64,000 nucleotides of DNA from CAZJQD01 sp964548165 [NCBI: uncultured bacterium]. GTDB taxonomy: Bacteria; UBA8481. The stretch covers positions 1 through 64,000 of the forward strand of contig CAZJQD010000019.1 of assembly GCA_964548165.1 (NCBI GenBank), read 5' to 3'. The position numbers and the translations under genes are program-made. How positions within the stretch are numbered: the first letter of the stretch is position 1; every line of letters begins with the position of its first letter. Below, piece after piece: positions 49,011-56,548 of the stretch. Under the pieces are notes generated by a model. That model searched no databases. It had not been told where the DNA came from and saw only the letters and a program-made list of their open reading frames with translations.

Positions 49011-50630
49011 ATGAACATCCTCGCGCGAGCCGTGCACTCGGTCGTCCTCGTCCTGGGGCTCGTCGTGGCGTCATCCTCCGAGGCCCGGGGCGCCCACGCC
49101 TCCTACGCCCTGGCCCTGCTCGGCGCCTTCCACCTCTTTCTCCTCTGGCGGACGCGTCACGAAGGGAGCTGGGTGGGAACGCTGATCTATGGGGCGCTTG
49201 CCGCGAGCTGGTTCCTGCCGTTCCTGCCGGGCTCGGGATCCGCCTATCCTCCGACCCGATTCCTCGTCATCCTCGGCTCCGCGGCGCACCTGGCCCACGG
49301 GGAGTGGGGGACCGCGATCCAGAAGCCGTGGGCGGCCGGCCTCTTCGTGGCCGCCTGGATGGGGCTCATCGCCTGGCGCGTGCACAACCTCGTCGATTCT
49401 CTCACCTACGGGTACGACCTGGCGCACGTGCAGAACCTCGTGGCCAACACCCTGGACGGGCGATTTCTCTGGAGCGACTACACGAACGGCTCGATCCTGT
49501 CCCACCACTTGTACCTCTCTCTCGTCCTCCTGGCCCCGCTCTACGCCTGGATCCCTCACCCCTTGACGCTGCAGATGGCGCAGGTGGTCCTGATGGGCGT
49601 CTCCACGGGCCTGGTGGCAAGCGCCTCGTCGCGGAAATTCGGGAGCGGGACCGCCCTGCCGGTGCTCCTCGTGTTCCTCTGCCATCCCGCCTTCGCCGGG
49701 CAAGCCCTGCACGAGTTCGACCCGGGCGTGATCGGGCTCTTCGGGACCAGCGTCGCCCTCTGGGGATGGGCTCGTGACTCGCGGTGGGCGTTCTGGATCG
49801 GGGTCCTCACCGCGCTGGGATCCAAGGAGCACTTTGCCGTCGCGGGGGTCATTGCCGGTTTCATCCTGGTCTGGATGCCGGCGCATCGGCGCACGGGACT
49901 CCTGCTGATGGCGATCTCCGTCGCGGTCGGCGCCGCGTTCGGCGCCTATGCGTACACGAGCGAGGCGCTGTTCAGCCTGAAGTCGCAGCTTTCGCTCCGC
50001 TTCGGCGACGGACCGCTGGAACCCGTGCGCCTGACGGCCAGCCGCGTGGGATACGCGATCCACCTCCTGGCGCCGACGGGTGGCGTGGCCCTTCTCGGCT
50101 TCATCGCCTTTCTGCCGGCCCTGCCTGAACCGCTACTCAACGTGCTGTCGCGTTTCCCGATGCATTCCCTCAGCACGCATTACCACGTGCTGACACTCCC
50201 GTTCCTCGCGTGGGCCACGGGCGCGGGCCTGGCGCGGCTCGACGCGTGGCGGCCGTCGTGGACGGCGGGTGCGGCGCGATTCGCGGTGGGAACCGCGATG
50301 CTGGCGGCCGTCTTCAGCCAGATCGGTCCCATCGCCCAGAGCCTGGCCTTCTACGATGTCATCCGGTCTCCGCGGAGTGAATACGAGGAATGGAGAACGT
50401 TCATCGCGGACCTTCCCGAGGGTGACATCGCCGTCAAGGGGAGCTTTCGCCTGCTGACGCTCATCGCCGACCGTCGCCCGGTGCGACCGCTCGTCTATGC
50501 CGATCTCAGCGCCGAGATCGCCAAGCGGCCGCTGCTCATCCTGGACGGTGCGGAGGAGCCCGCGCCCGCCGGTTCCACCCTGATCGCCGAGAAGGGCGAG
50601 GTAAGGGTCTACCGGGTCCCGGGATCCTAG
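49011..50630 (+). CDS. DUF2079-like polytopic membrane protein
   Basis: 539 residues with about 11-12 hydrophobic segments. The block YGYDLAHVQNLVANTLDGRF, SHHLYLSLVLLAPLYAWIPH, then LHEFDPGVIGLF follows the DUF2079 pattern (Asp after the first loops, His pair, HxF near helix 6), a family related to GT-C glycosyltransferases such as dolichol-phosphate mannose enzymes. A soluble C-terminal domain (YEEWRTFIADLPEGDIAVKG) is periplasmic. It may move a sugar to a lipid or protein; substrate unknown. It converges with cofH. Confidence 0.75.
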   Translation: MNILARAVHSVVLVLGLVVASSSEARGAHASYALALLGAFHLFLLWRTRHEGSWVGTLIYGALAASWFLPFLPGSGSAYPPTRFLVILGSAAHLAHGEWGTAIQKPWAAGLFVAAWMGLIAWRVHNLVDSLTYGYDLAHVQNLVANTLDGRFLWSDYTNGSILSHHLYLSLVLLAPLYAWIPHPLTLQMAQVVLMGVSTGLVASASSRKFGSGTALPVLLVFLCHPAFAGQALHEFDPGVIGLFGTSVALWGWARDSRWAFWIGVLTALGSKEHFAVAGVIAGFILVWMPAHRRTGLLLMAISVAVGAAFGAYAYTSEALFSLKSQLSLRFGDGPLEPVRLTASRVGYAIHLLAPTGGVALLGFIAFLPALPEPLLNVLSRFPMHSLSTHYHVLTLPFLAWATGAGLARLDAWRPSWTAGAARFAVGTAMLAAVFSQIGPIAQSLAFYDVIRSPRSEYEEWRTFIADLPEGDIAVKGSFRLLTLIADRRPVRPLVYADLSAEIAKRPLLILDGAEEPAPAGSTLIAEKGEVRVYRVPGS

Positions 50631-50664
50631 GCGGGACGCGCCGGCAGTTCCCGCGGTGCCGGAG

Positions 50665-51915
50665 CTATCCGGCGGTAGCGTCGCCGATCCCGAAACTCGC
50701 GGCCTGGGCGCCCGCCGGGCGGGGCTTCAAGGGCGGGTAGAAGGGCGGGTCGTGGTCCTCGTAGGTCTCGAGGATGTCGTAGAGCGTGTTGCGCCGGGCG
50801 GGGACACGACCGATGCCGCGAATGAATTTCACGAACTCCAGCGGTGTGATCTCCTCGCCGAACGGAGCACCGCTCGATCGTGAGATCGTCTCCTCCATCA
50901 GGGTCCCGCCAAAGTCGTTGGCGCCGTGCTTGAGCACGTACTGGGCGAGGCGCGGGCCGAGCTTGACCCAGGAGACCTGGATGTTGGGGATGGTGGCGTC
51001 GAGCATGAGCCGGGCGATGGCATGGACCTTGAGATGCTCGTCGCGCGTGGGGCCCGGCCGCGCCTTGCCGTCCAGGAAGAGCGGGGCATCCCAGTGGATG
51101 AAGCCGAGCGGCACGAACTCCGTGAAGCCGCCCGTGTCCTTCTGCAGGGAACGCAAGCGGTCCATGTGCATCACCCAGTGCCGCGGCTCGTCGACGTGAC
51201 CGTACATCATCGTCGACGTGGAACGGATCCCGAGCTCGTGGGCGGTCCGGACGATCTCGAGCCATTCCTCCGCCTTCAGCTTGTTGCCGGAGATCACGCC
51301 GCGCACATCGCTGTCGAGGATCTCCGCGGCCGTCCCCGGGATGGTCCCGAGGCCGTGTTCCTTGAGCATCTGCAGGAAGTCGCGGTACGAGAGCCGGCAC
51401 TTGCCGGCCCCGAACTTGATCTCGAACGGGGAGAAGGCGTGGATGTGCATCGCCGGCACGCGCTCCTTGATGGCCACGACGAGATCGCGATAGTGGGTGC
51501 CCGGCATGCGCGGATGCAGGCCGCCCTGCAGGCAGACCTCCGTGGCTCCGCGCCCGGCGGCCTCCTCCGTGCGATCCGCGATCTCGGAGAGCGGGAGAAA
51601 CTCGGCCTCGCGATGCCCCTCGGGCCGCGCGAACCCGCAGAAGCGACACCCCGTGTAGCAGATGTTGGTGAAGTTGATGTTGCGGACGACAACGAAGGTG
51701 ACGCGTTCCCCGTTGCGACGGCGACGGAGCTCGTCCGCCGCATCGAGCACGGCCTGGAAGTCGGTGCCGGAGGTCGCGAAGAGCTCGAGCGCGTCCTCGG
51801 GTGCGAGTTCGCCGCCTTCAAGGACGGGCCCGAGGATCCGCGCCGTAGCCGCCTGGCACCGCGAGAGCGTCACCTCCAGCGCGTCGGTCGGCGACGTCGG
51901 AAACTGAGCGGTCAT
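50665..51915 (-). CDS. cofH: 7,8-didemethyl-8-hydroxy-5-deazariboflavin (F0) synthase subunit 2
   Basis: 416 residues. Radical SAM enzyme that joins tyrosine to the flavin precursor to give the 5-amino intermediate of F0, the chromophore of F420. The cluster motif CYTGCRFC is at residues 86-93. GATEVCLQGGLHPRMPGTHY and YRDFLQMLKEHGLGTIPGTA are typical of CofH/MqnC relatives; the cofG partner next to it decides for CofH. ATGA overlap with cofG. Confidence 0.88.
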   Translation of the reverse strand: MTAQFPTSPTDALEVTLSRCQAATARILGPVLEGGELAPEDALELFATSGTDFQAVLDAADELRRRRNGERVTFVVVRNINFTNICYTGCRFCGFARPEGHREAEFLPLSEIADRTEEAAGRGATEVCLQGGLHPRMPGTHYRDLVVAIKERVPAMHIHAFSPFEIKFGAGKCRLSYRDFLQMLKEHGLGTIPGTAAEILDSDVRGVISGNKLKAEEWLEIVRTAHELGIRSTSTMMYGHVDEPRHWVMHMDRLRSLQKDTGGFTEFVPLGFIHWDAPLFLDGKARPGPTRDEHLKVHAIARLMLDATIPNIQVSWVKLGPRLAQYVLKHGANDFGGTLMEETISRSSGAPFGEEITPLEFVKFIRGIGRVPARRNTLYDILETYEDHDPPFYPPLKPRPAGAQAASFGIGDATAG

Positions 51916-53126
51916 CGTGCCGCCTGGATGCAACACATGCCGTCCGCATCCCTGTGCGCTTCGAGCCGCATGCGTACGATCGGCGATGCGCGCCGCGACG
52001 CCTCCTCGAGATGTCGCGGGTACACGGTCAGTCGCTCGCGGAGCGTGAAGCCGGCCTTCGCGCACGCGTCGGCCAGGACGGCAATCCGGGGCCACGCGCA
52101 CTCGGGGTTGATGAAATCGATGGTCAGCGGGGAGATCCCGCCCCAGTCGTTGATGCCGGCATCGAGGTAGCGCAGGGGATCGGGCGCGAGGTTCGGAGGC
52201 GCCTGGAGGCTGATCTCGGGCGGCAACAGGAGACGGGCCGCCGCCAGCGTGCGGCACATGTCATCCAGGTCGGGCTCGGGATGCCGCTCCATGAGGATTC
52301 CCGGCTTCGCGCGGAAGTTCTGGACGATCACTTCCTGCACCGTGCCCCAGCGCGCATGGATGGCCGCGATCGCGTCCAGGGTCTCCAGACGCTCCTCCCA
52401 GGTCTCGCCGATGCCGATGAGAAGCCCCGTCGTGAAGGGGATCCCTGCCTGGCCCGCGGCTTCCAGCGTGGCGAGGCGCCGAGCGGGATGCTTGTCGGGG
52501 CATCGGTAATGCGGCATGCCCGCCGCCATCATCCGCTCGGATACCGTCTCGAGCATGAGCCCCATCGAACCGCAATACGGAGCCAGGCTCTGGAGTTCCC
52601 GGGAGGAGAGCGTCCCCGGGTTGGCGTGCGGAACCAGCGGCGTCTCCTCCACGACGAGCCGGCACATGGCGGCCAGGTAGTCGAGCGTGGACTCGTAGCC
52701 GAGACGTCGCAGGGCGACGCGCGCCTCGGGCCACCGCAGCTCCGGTCGCTCTCCCAGCGAGAAGAGCGCCTCCTTGCACCCCAGGTCCGCGCCCGCCCGG
52801 GCGACCCGGAGAACGTCCTCGGGCTCCATGTAGCCCGCTCCCGGCGAGCCGGGATTCCTGGCGAACGTGCAGTATCCGCAGGTATCCCGACAGAGGTTGG
52901 TCAGGGGGAGGAACACCTTGCGCGAATACGTGACAACGTGGCCCCAGTGCGCGTCGCGCACCGCCACCGCTCGGGCACAGAGTTCCGCGAGAACCTCGCC
53001 ACGAACATCGCCGGCAAGCGACAGGTGCTCGCGAGCTCCGGACCCTCTGCCAGCAAGGCCCGGCTCCGGACCGGAGCCCGTCACCGGGTCAGTTCTCCCG
53101 GGGTCCCCGGCAGGCGGAACACCCAT
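51912..53126 (-). CDS. cofG: F0 synthase subunit 1
   Basis: 404 residues. Radical SAM protein completing the F0 ring with CofH. Motif CRDTCGYCTF has C79, C83, C86. GLMLETVSERMMAAGMPHYR, FTTGLLIGIGETWEERLETL and APPNLAPDPLRYLDAGINDWGG are typical. A Gly/Pro-rich N-terminal extension of about 35 residues may not all be translated; no clear Shine-Dalgarno marks the start. It follows the LLM oxidoreductase gene by 15 nt. No cofC, cofD or cofE is in the window. Confidence 0.92.
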   Translation of the reverse strand: MGVPPAGDPGRTDPVTGSGPEPGLAGRGSGAREHLSLAGDVRGEVLAELCARAVAVRDAHWGHVVTYSRKVFLPLTNLCRDTCGYCTFARNPGSPGAGYMEPEDVLRVARAGADLGCKEALFSLGERPELRWPEARVALRRLGYESTLDYLAAMCRLVVEETPLVPHANPGTLSSRELQSLAPYCGSMGLMLETVSERMMAAGMPHYRCPDKHPARRLATLEAAGQAGIPFTTGLLIGIGETWEERLETLDAIAAIHARWGTVQEVIVQNFRAKPGILMERHPEPDLDDMCRTLAAARLLLPPEISLQAPPNLAPDPLRYLDAGINDWGGISPLTIDFINPECAWPRIAVLADACAKAGFTLRERLTVYPRHLEEASRRASPIVRMRLEAHRDADGMCCIQAAR

Positions 53127-53141
53127 GCCCCGAGGGGCCCA

Positions 53142-54164
53142 TCACCACTTGTTGACTTCGAAGACGACCTCGTCGCAGTACTGGTCGAGGATGCGCTCCT
53201 CCTCGTCGAACATGCAGTACATGCAGAACTGGTGGACACCCACGTCCTTGAGGGCCTTGAGCTTGGCGATGTGCTCATCCGCGGTGCCGACGATGCAGAA
53301 GTCGTCGATGATGTTGTCCGGGATGAAATGGAGATGGTTGGAATCCTTGTCCGCATGCTGGCGGTAGTCGTAGCCCTCGCGCCCCTTGATGTAGTCCGTG
53401 AGGCTCTGCGGGATGTGCCGGGCCTGCTCGGGATCCTTCTCGACGACGTTCTTGACGATGTCGGCGACGTGATTGCCGACCATGGCCGGGAACCACTTCA
53501 CGTGGCGGCGACACTCGGCCCGGTCCTTGTGTATCCAGACCGGGGCGGCGACCATGATCTTGATCTCGTTCGGGTCCCGTCCGACCGACTTCGCGCCCTC
53601 GTGGACCTGGCTGATGAACCACTTGGCCAGCTCAACGCTGGCAATCTGGAGGATGATGCCGTCCGCGTAGGTACCGGCGGAATGAAGGACCTTGGGGCCG
53701 TAGCCGGCTACCCAGATCGGGAGCTTGTAGTCGGGGTTGGCCCAGGAGAACCACTGCTCCTGCCCCTCGTACTCGACCTTCCCGCCCTCGGCCATCTTCT
53801 TCACGAAGAGCGAGAACTCCTTCATCTTCTCGATGGTCATGGGCTTGCGGCCGAGGACGCGGCGCGAGGAGTCCCCGCGGCCGACGCCGACGATGGATCG
53901 GCCCCCGGAGAGGACGTTCATGGTGGCGAAATGGCTGGCGGCAACCGTCCAGTCCCGGACACCCGGGTTGGTCACGCACGGCCCCATCTTCATGATCTCG
54001 GTCTTGGCCGCGAGGTAACCGATGGAGGTGCAGTACTCGCGCCAGAGGACATGGGAGTCGAAGGTCCAGAGGTAAGTGAACCCGGCCTCCTCGGCGCGCC
54101 GGGCCAGCTTGACCGTGCGGCCCATGGACATGTCGCCCTTGAAACAGATTCCGAAGTTGAGCAT
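53142..54164 (-). CDS. LLM-class, probably F420-dependent oxidoreductase
   Basis: 340 residues, luciferase-like monooxygenase fold. AEEAGFTYLWTFDSHVLWRE, TNPGVRDWTVAASHFATMNV, GRSIVGVGRGDSSRRVLGRK and LPIWVAGYGPKVLHSAGTYA are class motifs. The operon with cofG and cofH supports F420 rather than FMN as cofactor. GGGAGGG precedes the ATG. The substrate is unknown. Seven cysteines, one pair as CMYC near the C-terminus, are more than usual. Confidence 0.9.
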   Translation of the reverse strand: MLNFGICFKGDMSMGRTVKLARRAEEAGFTYLWTFDSHVLWREYCTSIGYLAAKTEIMKMGPCVTNPGVRDWTVAASHFATMNVLSGGRSIVGVGRGDSSRRVLGRKPMTIEKMKEFSLFVKKMAEGGKVEYEGQEQWFSWANPDYKLPIWVAGYGPKVLHSAGTYADGIILQIASVELAKWFISQVHEGAKSVGRDPNEIKIMVAAPVWIHKDRAECRRHVKWFPAMVGNHVADIVKNVVEKDPEQARHIPQSLTDYIKGREGYDYRQHADKDSNHLHFIPDNIIDDFCIVGTADEHIAKLKALKDVGVHQFCMYCMFDEEERILDQYCDEVVFEVNKW

Positions 54165-54375
54165 GAAGCCCTCCCGCTACGAGGTGTGATAAGAACAGAC
54201 GAGGAGGATGGACCGGTGCCGGGAGAGTGTCAACGGCTTTTCGGACGGGAGAGATGCTGTTCGCAGCTGCCCCGCAACCCGGTCCCCACGTCGCCAGGAC
54301 CGCACCCCGATTCCGAGCCGTGCTCGGCCGAGCGGCCAGGCCGGCGTGCGTCATCGAGCGGTGACGCGGTCTTAC

Positions 54376-55221
54376 TCAATAGTAGTAATGGTGATCTTCG
54401 TCATCATCGTCGTCGTCGTCGATCTCGAGCTCGGCGTCGTCGAAGTCCTCAACGTCAGCATCTGAGGCCTCATCGACGATCTCGTCCATCTCGTCGACCT
54501 CATCCGACGACATCTCGTCGACCGCGCCCTCCTCGACACCGGATCCATCCTCGTTTCCGGAGACGGAGAACGACTGGCCCTCGCCGAGCGTGACGGGATC
54601 AAAGGCGCCGTCCTGGTTGCCCTCGATCTCGACACTGCCCTCACTGCAGGAGAAATCCACCTGGACGTTGCCGCCGTCCTGCTTCACGCCGCGATCCCAG
54701 GAGACGCGGGCGGAGAAGACCGTCCCGCGCACGCCCGCCGTGGCGACGGGCGTGCGCAGCGCGTAAGTGGACTGGGCGCGAAAGCCCCGCAGAACGCTGA
54801 CCGCGCGACCGCGAGCCAGGTCGACCTCGATGTTCTGGGTCCGCGTCCGGGCGGGAAAGAGCCCAAGGACGCGCTCGGTGGTGTCCACGGCCGGCCGCGA
54901 CGCCATGGCGGCGATCGTGACCTGGGCGTTCTGCTGGAGACTGATGAAGTTGTTGGGCGAGAGCTTGATGATCGCGGACCCGTCGGGACCCGTGTTGATC
55001 TTGTCCCCCGTGTTCACGCGCATCCGCTCGGTTGCGCGCACCCAGCTGGCCGAGCCGACGGCCTGGTACTGCACCGCGCCGCGAGCCCGTACCAGGATCC
55101 CGAAGGCGGGCTGGGTGGCCTCGACATAGGCGGCGTGCGCCAGGAGAAGAACAGCCGCGAAGAAGAACGCGTAGCCGCCGAAGCGAACGGTCCAGCGCCG
55201 AAGAAGGTTTGTCATCGTCAT
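54376..55221 (-). CDS. FecR-domain protein with an acidic tail
   Basis: 281 residues from the ATG at 55221 with GAGGTGAGA upstream. A single N-terminal membrane segment or signal (YAFFFAAVLLLAHAAYVEAT). The FecR domain covers about residues 55-185: RMRVNTGDKINTGPDGSAII, IEVDLARGRAVSVLRGF, TPVATAGVRGTVFSARV. The last 70 residues are strongly acidic (many Asp/Glu), ending DDDDDDDEDHHYYY. FecR domains usually sense or scaffold at the envelope. It follows a barrel protein gene in one operon. No sigma factor gene is adjacent, so it is not a classical FecI/FecR pair. Confidence 0.85.
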   Translation of the reverse strand: MTMTNLLRRWTVRFGGYAFFFAAVLLLAHAAYVEATQPAFGILVRARGAVQYQAVGSASWVRATERMRVNTGDKINTGPDGSAIIKLSPNNFISLQQNAQVTIAAMASRPAVDTTERVLGLFPARTRTQNIEVDLARGRAVSVLRGFRAQSTYALRTPVATAGVRGTVFSARVSWDRGVKQDGGNVQVDFSCSEGSVEIEGNQDGAFDPVTLGEGQSFSVSGNEDGSGVEEGAVDEMSSDEVDEMDEIVDEASDADVEDFDDAELEIDDDDDDDEDHHYYY

Positions 55222-55231
55222 GGCTCTCACC

Positions 55232-56335
55232 TCAGAAGGAGGTCACGATCTGAAAAATGATCGCGTCGTTATCCAGGCCGTCCTTCTCGGACGGCGTCCT
55301 GTCGAAGAACTCGTAGTTGCGCTCGTACACGAGCGCGAACTGCATGTTGGATTGGTAATCGTAGGTGGCCCCGGCCGTGTAGCGCTTTCGCCGCCAGGAC
55401 TCCGGCAGGTTCATGGGGCGCGCGATGGTGTTGTTGTCCAACCGGTCGTAACCGAGCGCGTAGTTGAACTTGCCCACGCGGTACGAGGCTCCGAGGTTCC
55501 AGACCTTCAGGTCGAGCGGCCCCTCGTCGGCGGTTATGTACTCGCCGTAGGCGCGCCAGGGCCCATACTGGTAGTCGACCACGCTGCCGAGGTATCTCCG
55601 GCGCGTGTGCTCGTTGATGCCGGGCGCAAGAATATTCAGGCCGCGCAGGAGGTCTCGATCCGCTCGAGAAATGTGCCCCTCGGTCCAGGTGAAGTTCACG
55701 TCGAGGCTCCCCCACTCGCCGCCGTCGCGCCACCCCACCATCGCGTAAATTTCCTTGTTGTTCGTCGTCGCGTTTCCGCCCGCGCCGGTGCGGGTTGGTC
55801 GTCCGAACGCGCGCGTGTTCGAGAGAAAGGTTCCCGTCTGCGAGAGCGCAGAGTTGTTGACCAGGCCGATCTCGGTCCGCCACGGATAGAACTCGAAGGA
55901 CGACTTCAGGCCCACGACCGATCCGGTGTGGAACATCAGCGCCGGATACGAGAGGTTGATGGTCTCCAGGGGCGCGCCGTTGGGCTTGTAGAAGCGGCCC
56001 AGGGTCAGCAGGCCGTCGTAGGGCAGTCCCGCCCACTCGAGATAGCCCTCGCTGATGACGGGAGCGGCACCGCCCGAAGAAACCATGGTGAACTGGGCGC
56101 GGCTGTAGTCGGTGAGCTCGGAGCGGAACTTCAGCGAGGTCTGGACCAGGCGGAACTGCCCGTGGGCCGTGTTCGCCTGCATGACGGCGGGAATGCCGTA
56201 GGTGCCTCCCTCGCGATCCCGGTATTCGGTGATCAAGGACCCGCTGACCTTGAGCGGGCCGACGGCGGTAGAAGAGGTAGCCAGTACCATCACCGCAGCC
56301 AGGCACAGGACCGCGCTTCTCGTGAAGTTGACCAT
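55232..56335 (-). CDS. Outer-membrane beta-barrel porin-like protein
   Basis: 367 residues. Signal peptide MVNFTRSAVLCLAAVMVLAT; then alternating strands rich in Tyr, Trp and Gly (for example YLEWAGLPYDGLLTLGRFYK, FRSELTDYSRAQFTM) and a final Phe (IIFQIVTSF) as the barrel-insertion signal. AGGGAGCGGATC precedes the start at 56335. The family is not named with confidence; phosphate- or sugar-selective porins look alike. Its promoter is TTGACA-17-CATTAT. The FecR-domain gene begins 10 nt after its stop. Confidence 0.8.
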   Translation of the reverse strand: MVNFTRSAVLCLAAVMVLATSSTAVGPLKVSGSLITEYRDREGGTYGIPAVMQANTAHGQFRLVQTSLKFRSELTDYSRAQFTMVSSGGAAPVISEGYLEWAGLPYDGLLTLGRFYKPNGAPLETINLSYPALMFHTGSVVGLKSSFEFYPWRTEIGLVNNSALSQTGTFLSNTRAFGRPTRTGAGGNATTNNKEIYAMVGWRDGGEWGSLDVNFTWTEGHISRADRDLLRGLNILAPGINEHTRRRYLGSVVDYQYGPWRAYGEYITADEGPLDLKVWNLGASYRVGKFNYALGYDRLDNNTIARPMNLPESWRRKRYTAGATYDYQSNMQFALVYERNYEFFDRTPSEKDGLDNDAIIFQIVTSF

Positions 56336-56408
56336 GATCCGCTCCCTGCACATCGAGTTAGCAGCAGCGGGACGCCGAATCCGGCCCCCCGAGAATTCAA
56401 CAGACCGC

Positions 56409-56437
56409 ATAATGCGCAACGACTCTTGGTATGTCAA
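56409..56437 (-). promoter_or_regulatory. Promoter of the porin-FecR operon
   Basis: On the minus strand a perfect TTGACA (56432-56437), 17 bp and CATTAT (56409-56414, 4 of 6). Leader about 67 nt. Confidence 0.65.
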
Positions 56438-56536
56438 GTTTTGTACCGAACAGGAATCCCGGTAGCCACGCTGGAGATCCCGGCGGAGCGTGAGCGGGGC
56501 TGTTGCTTGCGGGATGATTTGTCCGCCGCTCCCCGC

Positions 56537-56542
56537 TAGGAT
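56537..56542 (+). promoter_or_regulatory. Candidate -10 element of the AsmA-like gene
   Basis: TAGGAT (TANNNT form, 4 of 6 to consensus) ends 6 nt before the GTG start; no Shine-Dalgarno and no clear -35. Confidence 0.3.
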
Positions 56543-56548
56543 GCACGA

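Noticed and set aside
50640-50658. CCGGC/GCCGG hairpin between the DUF2079 gene and cofH as a terminator
   Set aside because: Only 5 bp of stem, long loop and no T-run on either strand.
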